The notes under the pieces were generated by a model. It made no database searches, was not told where the DNA came from, and saw nothing but the letters and a program-made list of their open reading frames with translations. This document shows positions 7,523 to 13,459 of a stretch of 13,953 nucleotides of DNA, piece by piece; the stretch's first letter is position 1; the number at the start of each line of letters is the position of its first letter. Position numbers and translations under genes: made by a program. This stretch comes from Pseudomonadota bacterium (GTDB lineage Bacteria; Pseudomonadota; Alphaproteobacteria; Rhizobiales; Beijerinckiaceae), in the NCBI GenBank assembly GCA_023423995.1, contig JAFAEL010000158.1, positions 1 through 13,953 on the forward strand. The letters run 5' to 3'.

Positions 7523-7615
7523 CCGAAGGCGTGGCGGCAATGCTTTCGCGCCAGCGCTTACAGGCTCTCGCAGGTGCCACGATGCTCTTCGGATAGGCAA
7601 ACCGAGGAGACGCAA

Positions 7616-8683
7616 ATGAGGCGCTCGCCTGCCTTGGCCATGCTGGTTGCCATCGCGGCCGGCGGCCTGCTTTGCGCTCCGATATCCGCCCTGGCCCAGG
7701 CTCCTCGCCTGAGCCGTCCCCAGGAAGCTCCCGTTCGAGAGAAGCTCAACGCATGGACGCTGGGCCTGGCCGGCGGGCTGCTCGAGGGAGCGCCGATCCG
7801 CTTCGCGGTGGAGATGGCCCGGATCGTCGATGACGGCGAGAACCTTCACGTTCTCCCGATCGTGACCCGGGGGCCGGCCGAGAACCTCGAGGCGCTCCTC
7901 TACCTTCGCGGCGTCGACGCCGCGATCCTGAACACGGACTCGCTCGAGCAGTTCAAGCCGCTGGTGCCGAACATCCAGAAGCGGATCACGAGTATTCTCA
8001 ATCTGTTTCCCTCGGAACTGCACGTCTTCGTGCGGCCGGAGGTGAATTCCCTGCAGGATCTCGCCGGGAAGAAGGTCAATTTCAACACCCCGGGCACAGC
8101 GGCCGCCTATTCCGGCCCGATCATCTTCGACCGCCTGAACGTCGCGATCGAGAAGACCTTCATTCCGCACCAGGTCGCGCTCGAGCAGATGCGCAGCGGC
8201 GAGATGGCGGCGGTGATCTTCATCACGTCCAAGCCGGTCGACGCGTTCTCGAGAAGCCAGTGGCCGCCGGGTTTCAAGTTCCTGCCGGTCGAATACGACA
8301 GCCGGTTCCAGGACTACTACCTGCCCTCGACCCTCACCTCGACCGATTATCCCCGCCTCATCGCCGGGGACACCTCCGTGCGGACGATCGCGGTGCCCAC
8401 GTTCCTTGCCGCCTATAACTGGCCGAAATCCTCGCCGCGCTATCGACGGGTCGCCCGGCTCGTCGATCGCCTGTTCACGCGGATCGGCAAGCTGCAGGAG
8501 CCGGGGTTCCATCCGAAGTGGCGGGATGTGAGCCTCGCCGCCACCGTGCCCGGCCTCGACCGCTTTCCGGCTGCGCAGGAGTGGATCGACCGCCCCTCCG
8601 GCGCTCCGCGCAGCCAGGACGGAAACACATCCGGATCACTTCGATCGGGCGCCCCCGGGCTGGTGTCGCAGGGAACGCAGTAA
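7616..8683 (+). CDS. TAXI-family periplasmic solute-binding protein
   Basis: This is a secreted binding protein of the TAXI (TRAP-associated extracytoplasmic immunogenic)/NMT1-like class. The 355-residue product starts with a clear Sec signal peptide (MRRS, hydrophobic 6-26, cleavage after ALAQA at about 29). The mature domain shows WTLGLAGGLLEGAPIRFAVE (47-66), then VDAAILNTDSL (100-110), a hinge-like LQDLAGKKVNFNTPGTAAAYSG (146-167) and a ligand-cleft-type SGEMAAVIFITSKPVDAF (194-211), all typical of the family. The last 25 residues are Gly/Ser-rich and probably disordered. The start was set at 7616 because GAGGAG lies 6 nt upstream; an ORF from 7574 would spoil the signal peptide. No TRAP membrane subunits lie nearby, so it may act as a sensor or a partner of distant permeases. 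The ligand is unknown. It heads a four-gene plus-strand cluster. Confidence 0.85.
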   Translation: MRRSPALAMLVAIAAGGLLCAPISALAQAPRLSRPQEAPVREKLNAWTLGLAGGLLEGAPIRFAVEMARIVDDGENLHVLPIVTRGPAENLEALLYLRGVDAAILNTDSLEQFKPLVPNIQKRITSILNLFPSELHVFVRPEVNSLQDLAGKKVNFNTPGTAAAYSGPIIFDRLNVAIEKTFIPHQVALEQMRSGEMAAVIFITSKPVDAFSRSQWPPGFKFLPVEYDSRFQDYYLPSTLTSTDYPRLIAGDTSVRTIAVPTFLAAYNWPKSSPRYRRVARLVDRLFTRIGKLQEPGFHPKWRDVSLAATVPGLDRFPAAQEWIDRPSGAPRSQDGNTSGSLRSGAPGLVSQGTQ

Positions 8684-8687
8684 TGGC

Positions 8688-8703
8688 CCCGCCGCAAGGC
8701 GGG
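8688..8703 (+). other. Intercistronic hairpin with GCAA tetraloop
   Basis: CCCGCC (8688-8693) and GGCGGG (8698-8703) form a perfect 6-bp stem closed by GCAA, a stable GNRA tetraloop. It begins 4 nt after the TAXI gene stop and ends 25 nt before the DsrE-family start. There is no T-run. It may protect or punctuate the upstream mRNA and so set different levels of the two proteins. Confidence 0.5.
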
Positions 8704-8728
8704 ACGGAAGAGAGTGGAGCGAGGCATC

Positions 8729-9238
8729 ATGAGGCCGTTTCAATCGACGCTTCTGGCATTCGCTGCCGCCGGCCTGCTGCTAGCGGGAGGGGTGTCAGCC
8801 CAGCAACGCGCTGTTGCCCCTCAAAGTAAGCCGCAGCCTCAGCGGGCCGCGCAGGAAAAGCCGGCCTCGGAGATCGTCCACCGGGTAGTCTTCCAGGTGA
8901 CGCAGAACGACCCCCAGGTCATGAATGTCGCCCTTAACAACATCGACAACATGACGAAATACTTCGCCGATAAGGGCGAGAAGGTCGAGGTGGAGCTCGT
9001 GGCATTCGGTGCAGGCCTGCACATGCTTCGAAGCGACACCTCGCCGGTCAAGGCGAGGCTCACCGCCCTGGCTGGCAAGAAGGGAGTCACGATATCCGGC
9101 TGTGACAACACGATCGCCAACCAGTCCAAGCAGGAAGACCACCTCGTCACCCTGGTCCCGGAGGCGCGCGTCGTGCCGACGGGGATCGCTCGCGTCGTCG
9201 AGCTCCAGGAACAGGGCTGGTCTTACGTCCGGCCGTGA
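8729..9238 (+). CDS. Secreted DsrE/F-family protein
   Basis: The 169-residue product has a Sec signal peptide (hydrophobic 8-24, probable cleavage after VSA at 24), a Gln/Pro/Lys-rich linker (25-47) and a DsrE-like domain (48-169). Family features seen are VVFQVTQNDPQVMNVALNNI (53-72), VEVELVAFGAGLHML (86-100), the Cys in VTISGCDNT (120-128) and the C-terminal VVPTGIARVVELQEQGWSYV (148-167). DsrE-type folds carry or sense sulfur through a conserved Cys; secreted single-domain members are common in alphaproteobacteria but their job is not established. The start at 8729 follows GTGGAG and GAGG (8714-8724); a GTG at 8714 is less likely. It lies 45 nt after the TAXI gene and 12 nt before the Cys-rich gene, so all are likely one transcript. 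Confidence 0.87.
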   Translation: MRPFQSTLLAFAAAGLLLAGGVSAQQRAVAPQSKPQPQRAAQEKPASEIVHRVVFQVTQNDPQVMNVALNNIDNMTKYFADKGEKVEVELVAFGAGLHMLRSDTSPVKARLTALAGKKGVTISGCDNTIANQSKQEDHLVTLVPEARVVPTGIARVVELQEQGWSYVRP

Positions 9239-9250
9239 CGAGATCTGCTC

Positions 9251-9532
9251 GTGCCCCGACCCCTGGCCGCGCGTTGGCCGATCCTCTTGCTCCTCGTCTT
9301 CCAGCAGAGCGTCGCGCCGAACGCCCCGATGGCCCAGCCATCGGAGGCCTGCGCGGATTGCGCGACAAGAGTGAAGTCCTGTGTCGAGCGGCACGACACC
9401 TGCGCCCTGGAATGCCGAGCCCGGCATTTCGCGATCGATCCCCGCCGGACGGAATGCATCAGGCTATGCGAACAAACATCGCGGCGCTGTCGGGAAGCCA
9501 TTTCCACGACCTGCCCGGACACCTGCCAGTGA
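9251..9532 (+). CDS. Small secreted cysteine-rich protein (10 Cys, symmetric spacing)
   Basis: No known family was recognised. This 93-residue protein starts at GTG with only a weak GAG upstream. It has an N-terminal signal peptide (hydrophobic WPILLLLVF, 9-17, with a possible cleavage after APMA near residue 28). The mature part has ten Cys: CX2C, then X6, C, X6, C, X3, C, X13, C, X3, C, X6, C, X7, C, X3, C. The middle six form a mirror-image pattern around a 13-residue turn containing IDP, as expected for an antiparallel helical hairpin cross-linked by disulfides; twin CX3C motifs recall small Tim chaperones, though homology is not implied. Metal binding by free thiols is the alternative. 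It is 12 nt behind the DsrE gene, and its TGA overlaps the GTG start of the regulator gene. Codon-level reality is supported by the signal peptide and Cys pattern. Confidence 0.72.
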   Translation: MPRPLAARWPILLLLVFQQSVAPNAPMAQPSEACADCATRVKSCVERHDTCALECRARHFAIDPRRTECIRLCEQTSRRCREAISTTCPDTCQ

Positions 9533-10278
9533 GCACCGAGCCGAACGCGGGGGAGGATAAGCCTTCCGAGCCTGAGATTACGCCCGAGGAGGACCCTGAG
9601 CGGCTGGAGAGGATCCGCGAGGGAAGACCTCGGATCCTCATCTCCGACGAACACGGCGTGTATCGGCTCGGCCTTTCGCTGACCCTGAAGACCGCCTTCA
9701 CCGATTGGGATGTCGTCGATGCGGGGTCGTTGACGGAGGCGACATCGCTCATGCGCGAAGGGCCGTCGACGGAACTCGCGCTTCTCGACGTTTCCGGCCC
9801 CGGATGGGCCGCGCAGGTGCGCGACGTGCTGAGGTTCGCTCCCGAAACCCGCTTCATGCTCCTGATGCCCTTGAACTCGCGAGAGCTCGTGCTCGAGGCG
9901 ATCGCCACGGGAATGCACGGCGCGGTGTCGAAGGTGCAGTCCGACGACGAGATCATCCTGGCGGTCTCGGACGTGCTTTCCGGCCGCATCTACGTGCCGC
10001 CGTGGATGGCCGATCCGATGGACGACGCATCCGAGAGCGACGATCCGAAGGCGCCCCGCGAGCGTGGCCGGGCCAAGACGCAGTTGTCGCTTCTTACCCC
10101 TCGTCAGAAAGAAGTGTTCATCCTCGTCTCGGAAGGGCTGTCGAACCGCGAGATAGCCCAGGCCCTCAATATCTCGGAAGCTACTGCCAAGATTCACGTG
10201 GCGGCTGTGTTCCGCACCGTCCGAGTGCGCAACCGGACGGAAGCGGCGCTTCTGGCCCGCAAATGGCTCGAGGGATAG
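9529..10278 (+). CDS. NarL/FixJ-type response regulator with LuxR HTH
   Basis: This is a DNA-binding response regulator of 249 residues. After an acidic, probably disordered N-terminus (1-33) comes a receiver domain (34-155) with the acidic pair Asp40-Glu41 (ISDEHGVYRLGL), a phosphoacceptor Asp87 (LALLDV) and the conserved Lys135 (GAVSK). The usual Thr/Ser position lies in LLMPLNS and seems altered. A linker rich in Asp/Glu/Arg (160-185) leads to a LuxR-type HTH (188-247: LLTPRQKEVFILVSEGLSNR, then SEATAKIHVAAVFRTVRVRN). The chosen start is the GTG at 9529, which overlaps the preceding stop as GTGA, indicating translational coupling; an upstream ATG at 9468 would extend it into the Cys-rich gene. 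No histidine kinase is adjacent. It may regulate this operon or the surface-glycan genes. Confidence 0.88.
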   Translation: MSTEPNAGEDKPSEPEITPEEDPERLERIREGRPRILISDEHGVYRLGLSLTLKTAFTDWDVVDAGSLTEATSLMREGPSTELALLDVSGPGWAAQVRDVLRFAPETRFMLLMPLNSRELVLEAIATGMHGAVSKVQSDDEIILAVSDVLSGRIYVPPWMADPMDDASESDDPKAPRERGRAKTQLSLLTPRQKEVFILVSEGLSNREIAQALNISEATAKIHVAAVFRTVRVRNRTEAALLARKWLEG

Positions 10279-10323
10279 GCCCCCTCGGCGCGCCCGCAAG
10301 GCAGAGCGCGCCATTCCGAGGCT

Positions 10324-10378
10324 GTCGGTAGACCGATCTATTTAGCCACTACCGACTAAGAGCCTTCGGCCTATAGGC
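10324..10378. repeat. Palindrome cluster between the two regulator genes
   Basis: GTCGGTAG (10324-10331) and CTACCGAC (10349-10356) are perfect 8-bp arms with a 17-nt spacer, and GCCTATAGGC (10369-10378) is a perfect 10-bp palindrome. The first element could also fold locally as CGGT-AG-ACCG. They lie 46 nt or more past the stop of the first regulator and upstream of the putative promoter of the second. This suits operators for a dimeric HTH protein, or a weak terminator without a T-run. Confidence 0.4.
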
Positions 10379-10400
10379 GTTAGACTTTGTTCACTATCGA

Positions 10401-10429
10401 TTGCAATCCGCAACTTAATGTATTATGAC
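10401..10429 (+). promoter_or_regulatory. Putative housekeeping-type promoter of the second LuxR gene
   Basis: TTGCAA (10401-10406) and TATGAC (10424-10429) are separated by 17 nt in the most AT-rich part of the window. Four of six bases fit each sigma-70 hexamer. It predicts transcription starting near 10436 and a leader of about 74 nt before the ATG at 10510. The -35 overlaps a small inverted repeat TTGC-N5-GCAA. Prediction only. Confidence 0.35.
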
Positions 10430-10482
10430 TACTTCAAGGGAGCGCGAAGCTGCCTGAGACGAACGTAAGACCAGTAGGTCCA

Positions 10483-10495
10483 GTACACGTTGTAC
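10483..10495. promoter_or_regulatory. Inverted repeat GTACA-CGT-TGTAC just before the second LuxR gene
   Basis: The arms GTACA (10483-10487) and TGTAC (10491-10495) are perfect with a 3-nt centre. A direct repeat CCAGTA (10471-10476 and 10480-10485) abuts it. The element ends 14 nt before the ATG and just upstream of the Shine-Dalgarno (GGGGGAG). It would suit an autoregulatory operator acting downstream of the transcription start. Confidence 0.4.
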
Positions 10496-10509
10496 ACAGG
10501 GGGAGTGCT

Positions 10510-11265
10510 ATGTGCCGCGCAATAGCCACGTGCATCCTGTCCGAGACGACGCTTTTTAGAGATGGGCTCGCCCAGATACTCCGGAGGAGCCCATTCCGGG
10601 TGGTAGCGCAGGCATCGACCAGCAGCCTCCCGAGGCTGCAGGGGGCCAAGGCTCCGAAGCTCTTCATCCTCTCTTACGAGAAGATCGGCGCGCAGGAACT
10701 GGCGGTCATCGATGAAATCCGGTCGCTCTACCCGGAGGCGCGCGTCGTCGTGGTCGGGGCGGATCCGTCGATCGACGACATCTCGCAGGCGTTCCGAAAA
10801 GGAGCGCACGGATACCTGCCGAGCTCGATCAACTCGGATGCGCTAGTGAAGTCTCTCGAGGTGGTCATAGGGGGCGTGGTAGTGCTCCCTGGAGCCACGC
10901 AGGAGCTGTTCAAGCAGTCCCTGGCCGATGAGATCCGGGCGCCGAGGCTGGTTGAGCCGAGGCCCGTCGTCTCCGCCGGCGACTCGCCCCCTCTCTCTGC
11001 ACGCGAGTTGCTGATCCTCAAGTCCCTCGTCAAAGGCGACTCGAACAAGCACATCGCGCGGCAACTCGACATCGCCGAGGCGACCGTGAAGGTCCACGTC
11101 AAGGCGATCCTGCGCAAGATCCGGGTGCGGAACCGGACTCAGGCCGCGATCTGGGCCATGAATGTCGGCCTTCCTCCGGCCCCCGAGAGCAACGGCAAGA
11201 TGGTCGAAGCCGATGCGCGCTGCATCGCTCGGCCTGCACCTGCCCTGATCTCACTCAACTCCTGA
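10510..11265 (+). CDS. LuxR-type regulator with degenerate receiver domain
   Basis: This is a 251-residue transcription factor with NarL-type architecture. The N-terminal 1-130 has the receiver layout (ATCILSETTLFRDGLAQIL, 6-24; VVVVGADPSIDDISQAFRKG, 79-98), but the acidic pair is Ser11-Glu12, the phosphoacceptor position in KLFILSYEKI is Ser55, and the conserved Lys after GYL is replaced (GYLPSS). It therefore should not accept phosphate in the normal way. The HTH (161-216: LSARELLILKSLVKGDSNKH, then AEATVKVHVKAILRKIRVRN) looks intact. A Pro/Ala-rich tail of about 33 residues follows. The start has a strong GGGGGAG 5 nt upstream. The HTH resembles that of the upstream regulator, so the pair may be old paralogues. 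Target genes are unknown; the leader palindromes suggest autoregulation. Confidence 0.9.
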   Translation: MCRAIATCILSETTLFRDGLAQILRRSPFRVVAQASTSSLPRLQGAKAPKLFILSYEKIGAQELAVIDEIRSLYPEARVVVVGADPSIDDISQAFRKGAHGYLPSSINSDALVKSLEVVIGGVVVLPGATQELFKQSLADEIRAPRLVEPRPVVSAGDSPPLSARELLILKSLVKGDSNKHIARQLDIAEATVKVHVKAILRKIRVRNRTQAAIWAMNVGLPPAPESNGKMVEADARCIARPAPALISLNS

Positions 11266-11272
11266 ACCTGAC

Positions 11273-11297
11273 CTGCGGCTCCCGAACGGGACCGCAG
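11273..11297 (+). terminator. Hairpin terminator candidate after the second LuxR gene
   Basis: The stem starts 8 nt past the stop codon. CTGCGG pairs with CCGCAG, then a bulged C, then TCCC pairs with GGGA around a GAAC loop. This is a strong ten-base-pair stem, but no T-run follows, as is common in high-GC genomes, so termination may need Rho. Confidence 0.45.
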
Positions 11298-11590
11298 ACG
11301 GCTTCAAGTCGCTCGCCAGGGGGCCGGCAATGCTTGGCGGCCGTCTTGGTCCGGGCGGGCATGCGCCCTGGCCTGATATCGGGCGTTTGAAGCCGCCCGC
11401 GGGTTCCTCGCGGGAAAGGCGGGCGAGTGCGGCCGCGGCGCGCCCGCACAACCCTCATCGTCGCCTCCACGCCCACGCCGAGGTCTTGCGCTCCCGAAGA
11501 GGGGCGCGACGCGTGGTGCCGTGCGCGGGGCGGTGCTTCCGCCTGCACGGGGGCGGGCGGATAGAATGCGCGGTAGCCGTCGCGAGAGGA

Positions 11591-11624
11591 GCGGAGCCGG
11601 GCTCCGCGGCCGGATTGCGGCCGC
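11591..11624 (-). terminator. Tandem hairpins after the quinone oxidoreductase gene
   Basis: Just past the stop codon (11626-11628) lie GCGGCC (11606-11611) and GGCCGC (11619-11624) with a 7-nt loop. Downstream on the same strand is GCGGAGCC-G-GGCTCCGC (11591-11607). The two share two bases and could be alternatives. No T-run follows; termination is inferred from position. Confidence 0.4.
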
Positions 11625-11625
11625 C

Positions 11626-12627
11626 TCAGTCCGCGATCGTTACGACGAGCTTGCCCGTGGCCTGGCGGCTCGCAAGGCGGGCGATCGCCTCCGCGCCCCG
11701 CTCGAGCGGGAAGCGCTCCGATACGTAGGGGCGGATCTTTCCAGCCGCGTAAAGCTCGAGAAGCTCGCGATTGTTCTCGGCATTCCCCTCCGGATCACGG
11801 CGCGTGAACTCGCCCCAGAACACGCCGACCACCTGGCAGGACTTGAGAAGCGTCAGGTTCAGCGGCAGGCGCGGAATGCCCGCCGGGAAGCCGACGACGA
11901 GATAGCGGCCCTCCCAGGCGATGGAACGCAAGGCAGGTTCTGCGTAGTTGCCGCCGACGGGATCGTAGATCACGTCCGCGCCACCTTCGCCGCAGGCGGC
12001 CTTGAACCCGTCGGCCAGAGCCTTCGATTCCTCCTTGGAGGTCGGGGCCGGGCCATAGACGAAGCCGGAATCCGCCCCGTGCTTCTTGGCGAGCGCTAGT
12101 TTCTCCTCAGAAGAGACCGCCGCGATGACGCGGGCGCCCATGGCCTTGCCGAGCTCGACCGCCGCGATTCCGACCCCGCCGGCCGCGCCGAGCACGAGAA
12201 GCGTCTCGCCCGGCTTCAGCGCGGCGCGGTTCTTCAGCGCATGGTACGAGGTGCCGTAGGTCAGAACGAACGCCGAAGCCTCGTCGAAGGGCATGGCGTC
12301 GGGCATCGCCAGGCATTTCGCGGCCGCGACGACCACCTTCTCGGCCATCCCGCCCGAGAGCACCGAGCCGATAACCCGGTCGCCGGGCTTGAAACCCGTG
12401 ACGCCCGGGCCGACCCCTTCGACGACGCCCGCGATCTCGGCGCCCGGCGCGAAGGGACGCGTCGGCCGGAACTGGTACTTGTCCTCGATGATGAGGACGT
12501 CGGGGAAGTTGACCCCGCACGCCTTCACGGCGACCAGGACTTCGCCCGGCCCGGGCTGCGGCTCGGGAATGTCCCTGAGGACGAGCGTTTCGGGCCCGCC
12601 GGGGGCCTCGCTGACCAGCGCCTTCAT
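11626..12627 (-). CDS. NADPH:quinone oxidoreductase family protein (zinc-free MDR)
   Basis: This is a cytoplasmic medium-chain dehydrogenase/reductase of the quinone oxidoreductase (zeta-crystallin-like) type, which reduces quinones or enones with NADPH. The 333-residue product has a GroES-like domain (1-125: VKACGVNFPDVLIIEDKY, 34-51; PFAPGAEIAGVVEGVG, 58-73; GFKPGDRV, 78-85) and a Rossmann domain with LLVLGAAGGVGIAAVELGKA (143-162), followed by GADVIYDPVGG (216-226). Structural and catalytic zinc ligands are absent, as in this subfamily. The ATG at 12627 was chosen because the family N-terminus (MKALVSEAPGGPE) begins there; extending to 12813 would read through the lipoprotein gene. GGGA lies 5 nt upstream of this ATG. 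The lipoprotein gene ends 26 nt upstream, so both are probably co-transcribed. The exact substrate is unknown. Confidence 0.92.
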   Translation of the reverse strand: MKALVSEAPGGPETLVLRDIPEPQPGPGEVLVAVKACGVNFPDVLIIEDKYQFRPTRPFAPGAEIAGVVEGVGPGVTGFKPGDRVIGSVLSGGMAEKVVVAAAKCLAMPDAMPFDEASAFVLTYGTSYHALKNRAALKPGETLLVLGAAGGVGIAAVELGKAMGARVIAAVSSEEKLALAKKHGADSGFVYGPAPTSKEESKALADGFKAACGEGGADVIYDPVGGNYAEPALRSIAWEGRYLVVGFPAGIPRLPLNLTLLKSCQVVGVFWGEFTRRDPEGNAENNRELLELYAAGKIRPYVSERFPLERGAEAIARLASRQATGKLVVTIAD

Positions 12628-12653
12628 GGATCCCGTCCGCCTCCGTGCCGGCG

Positions 12654-12866
12654 TTACTTGCCGTAGCCGGGCGCGCCGATGGTCGGCAGCGTGGGAGCTG
12701 TCGCGCCGCCATAGACGTCCATGCGACGCTGCGTGCCGTAGGTGTCCCGACCCAGGCTGCCGCTCATGCTCGAGCTGATATCCCCGAGGGCGTCGTTGGA
12801 GTTCGACTGGCACCCGGCGAGCAGAGAGCCCGCGAGCAGCAGGCCGGCGATGGTGAGGATGCGCAT
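12654..12866 (-). CDS. Small lipoprotein of unknown function
   Basis: The 70-residue product is a likely lipoprotein: MRILTIAGLLLAGSLLAGC gives a short basic start, a hydrophobic core and a lipobox LLAG|C with Cys19 as the lipidation site. The mature part is Ser/Gly-rich then Tyr/Pro/Gly-rich (DVYGGATAPTLPTIGAPGYG) and looks unstructured. Residue +2 after Cys is Gln, so outer-membrane sorting is expected under the usual rule. The ATG at 12866 was chosen because GAAGG lies 5 nt upstream and the signal peptide is then standard; an ATG at 12896 would add ten residues. It lies 26 nt upstream of the quinone oxidoreductase gene. No named family was recognised. Confidence 0.78.
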   Translation of the reverse strand: MRILTIAGLLLAGSLLAGCQSNSNDALGDISSSMSGSLGRDTYGTQRRMDVYGGATAPTLPTIGAPGYGK

Positions 12867-13164
12867 GGGTGCCTTCAGAGCAGGAATCGTCCTCATCTCT
12901 TAATCCTCATCGGCCCGCCGGCAAACTGCGTCGGGAGCGTCCGGCCGGAGGGCGACGCGATGCTGTTCGCGCGCTCCGATCTGGTCTTCGGAGGCAAGAT
13001 CCGGCGCGATTATCCGTGCCGTCGAAGTCGAAAACCAGTTGATCCCCGGGCCGCCGACCCACGCGAGAAATGAAGCAGCAACGATAGCAGATTAACCAAG
13101 TCTTAACGGCGAACTTCAACATCGCATCGAAGTTGTTATGGTTGCGTGGATCTGGACAGGTGAG
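12867..13164. other. 298-bp divergent intergenic region
   Basis: This region separates the lipoprotein (minus) and the small unknown gene (plus). The left two thirds are GC-rich with no visible gene. The right third (13080-13140) is AT-richer and holds the CtrA-type box and an inverted repeat AACTTC/GAAGTT (13112-13117, 13129-13134, 11-nt spacer), so the plus-strand promoter is probably there. Confidence 0.5.
13092..13107 (+). promoter_or_regulatory. CtrA-type binding site TTAA-N7-TTAAC
   Basis: TTAA (13092-13095), seven bases (CCAAGTC), and TTAAC (13103-13107) match exactly the full-length recognition motif known for the alphaproteobacterial cell-cycle regulator CtrA. The site lies 57 nt upstream of the small gene start at 13165, in the AT-rich part of the intergenic region, where it could overlap the -35 region of that gene. 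Chance occurrence in such GC-rich DNA is unlikely, but binding is untested. Confidence 0.6.
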
Positions 13165-13416
13165 ATGGCGTCGGACAACCCTGAAACTCGCAGCGAGCTC
13201 CACGCCGCGTGGCGCGCGGTTTCAGACCGGCTCATCACTTGCGGCTATGCTCGTTCAGCGGTCGCCGAGACGATGATGAGCGTAGCGCTGGCGGATCTCG
13301 ACGAGCTCTATGGGCTGCAGGAGGCCACCCATTACATCCTGAAGACGCGCGGCGCGCGTCGAAGAACTATCGAGAGCGAGCCGCGCATCGAGCGCCGGCG
13401 GGCCGCATTCGGCTAA
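13165..13416 (+). CDS. Small hypothetical protein
   Basis: The 83-residue product was not recognised. It is predicted to be helical and soluble: RSELHAAWRAVSDRL (9-23), then ARSAVAETMMSVALADLDEL (29-48), then a Tyr/His-containing segment and an Arg/Glu-rich basic tail (63-80). There is no signal peptide or membrane segment. The start at 13165 is preferred because AGG lies 4-6 nt upstream; an ATG at 13138 would add a Trp-rich nine-residue leader and has only GAAG upstream. A CtrA-type box precedes it, so cell-cycle or motility-linked expression is plausible. A hairpin follows its stop codon. Confidence 0.65.
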   Translation: MASDNPETRSELHAAWRAVSDRLITCGYARSAVAETMMSVALADLDELYGLQEATHYILKTRGARRRTIESEPRIERRRAAFG

Positions 13417-13417
13417 G

Positions 13418-13454
13418 TCCACGGAAGGATCTGCCGCCGAAGCGGCACCGTGGA
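13418..13454. terminator. Bulged hairpin shared by convergent genes
   Basis: TCCACGG (13418-13424) pairs with CCGTGGA (13448-13454), and TGCCGC (13432-13437) with GCGGCA (13442-13447) around a CGAA loop; a 7-nt bulge sits on the 5' side. The 13-bp structure fills the 43-nt gap between the convergent stop codons (13416 and 13460), so it could end transcription in both directions. Confidence 0.55.
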
Positions 13455-13459
13455 TCGGC

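Larger units (their letters stand above)
11266..11625. other. 360-bp convergent intergenic region without a gene
   Basis: No reading frame here has a credible start, composition or family motif. The region is very GC-rich and dense in potential hairpins: one directly after the second LuxR gene (11273-11297), one in the middle (CCCGCG-N7-CGCGGG, 11396-11414), and two in tandem directly after the quinone oxidoreductase gene (11591-11624). It is best read as spacer with transcription-ending structures. Confidence 0.55.

Noticed and set aside
6384..7580. Minus-strand frame of 398 codons
   Set aside because: It is antisense to the ATP-grasp gene, which has clear catalytic motifs; the antisense product has none.
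7517..8512. Minus-strand frame of 331 codons
   Set aside because: It is antisense to the TAXI gene and shows no domain or signal peptide.
9235..9528. Long form of the first regulator overlapping the Cys-rich gene
   Set aside because: The added sequence has no receiver or other domain, whereas the overlapping frame encodes a signal peptide and patterned Cys; the GTGA overlap gives a natural start.
9223..10314. Minus-strand frame of 363 codons
   Set aside because: It is antisense to the Cys-rich and regulator genes and shows only Arg/His-rich composition.
11521..12099. Plus-strand frame over the end of the quinone oxidoreductase gene
   Set aside because: It is mostly antisense to a well-supported gene and its unique part is compositionally non-coding.
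12628..12813. Upstream extension of the quinone oxidoreductase
   Set aside because: The family N-terminus starts exactly at the ATG at 12627, and the extension reads out of frame through the lipoprotein gene.
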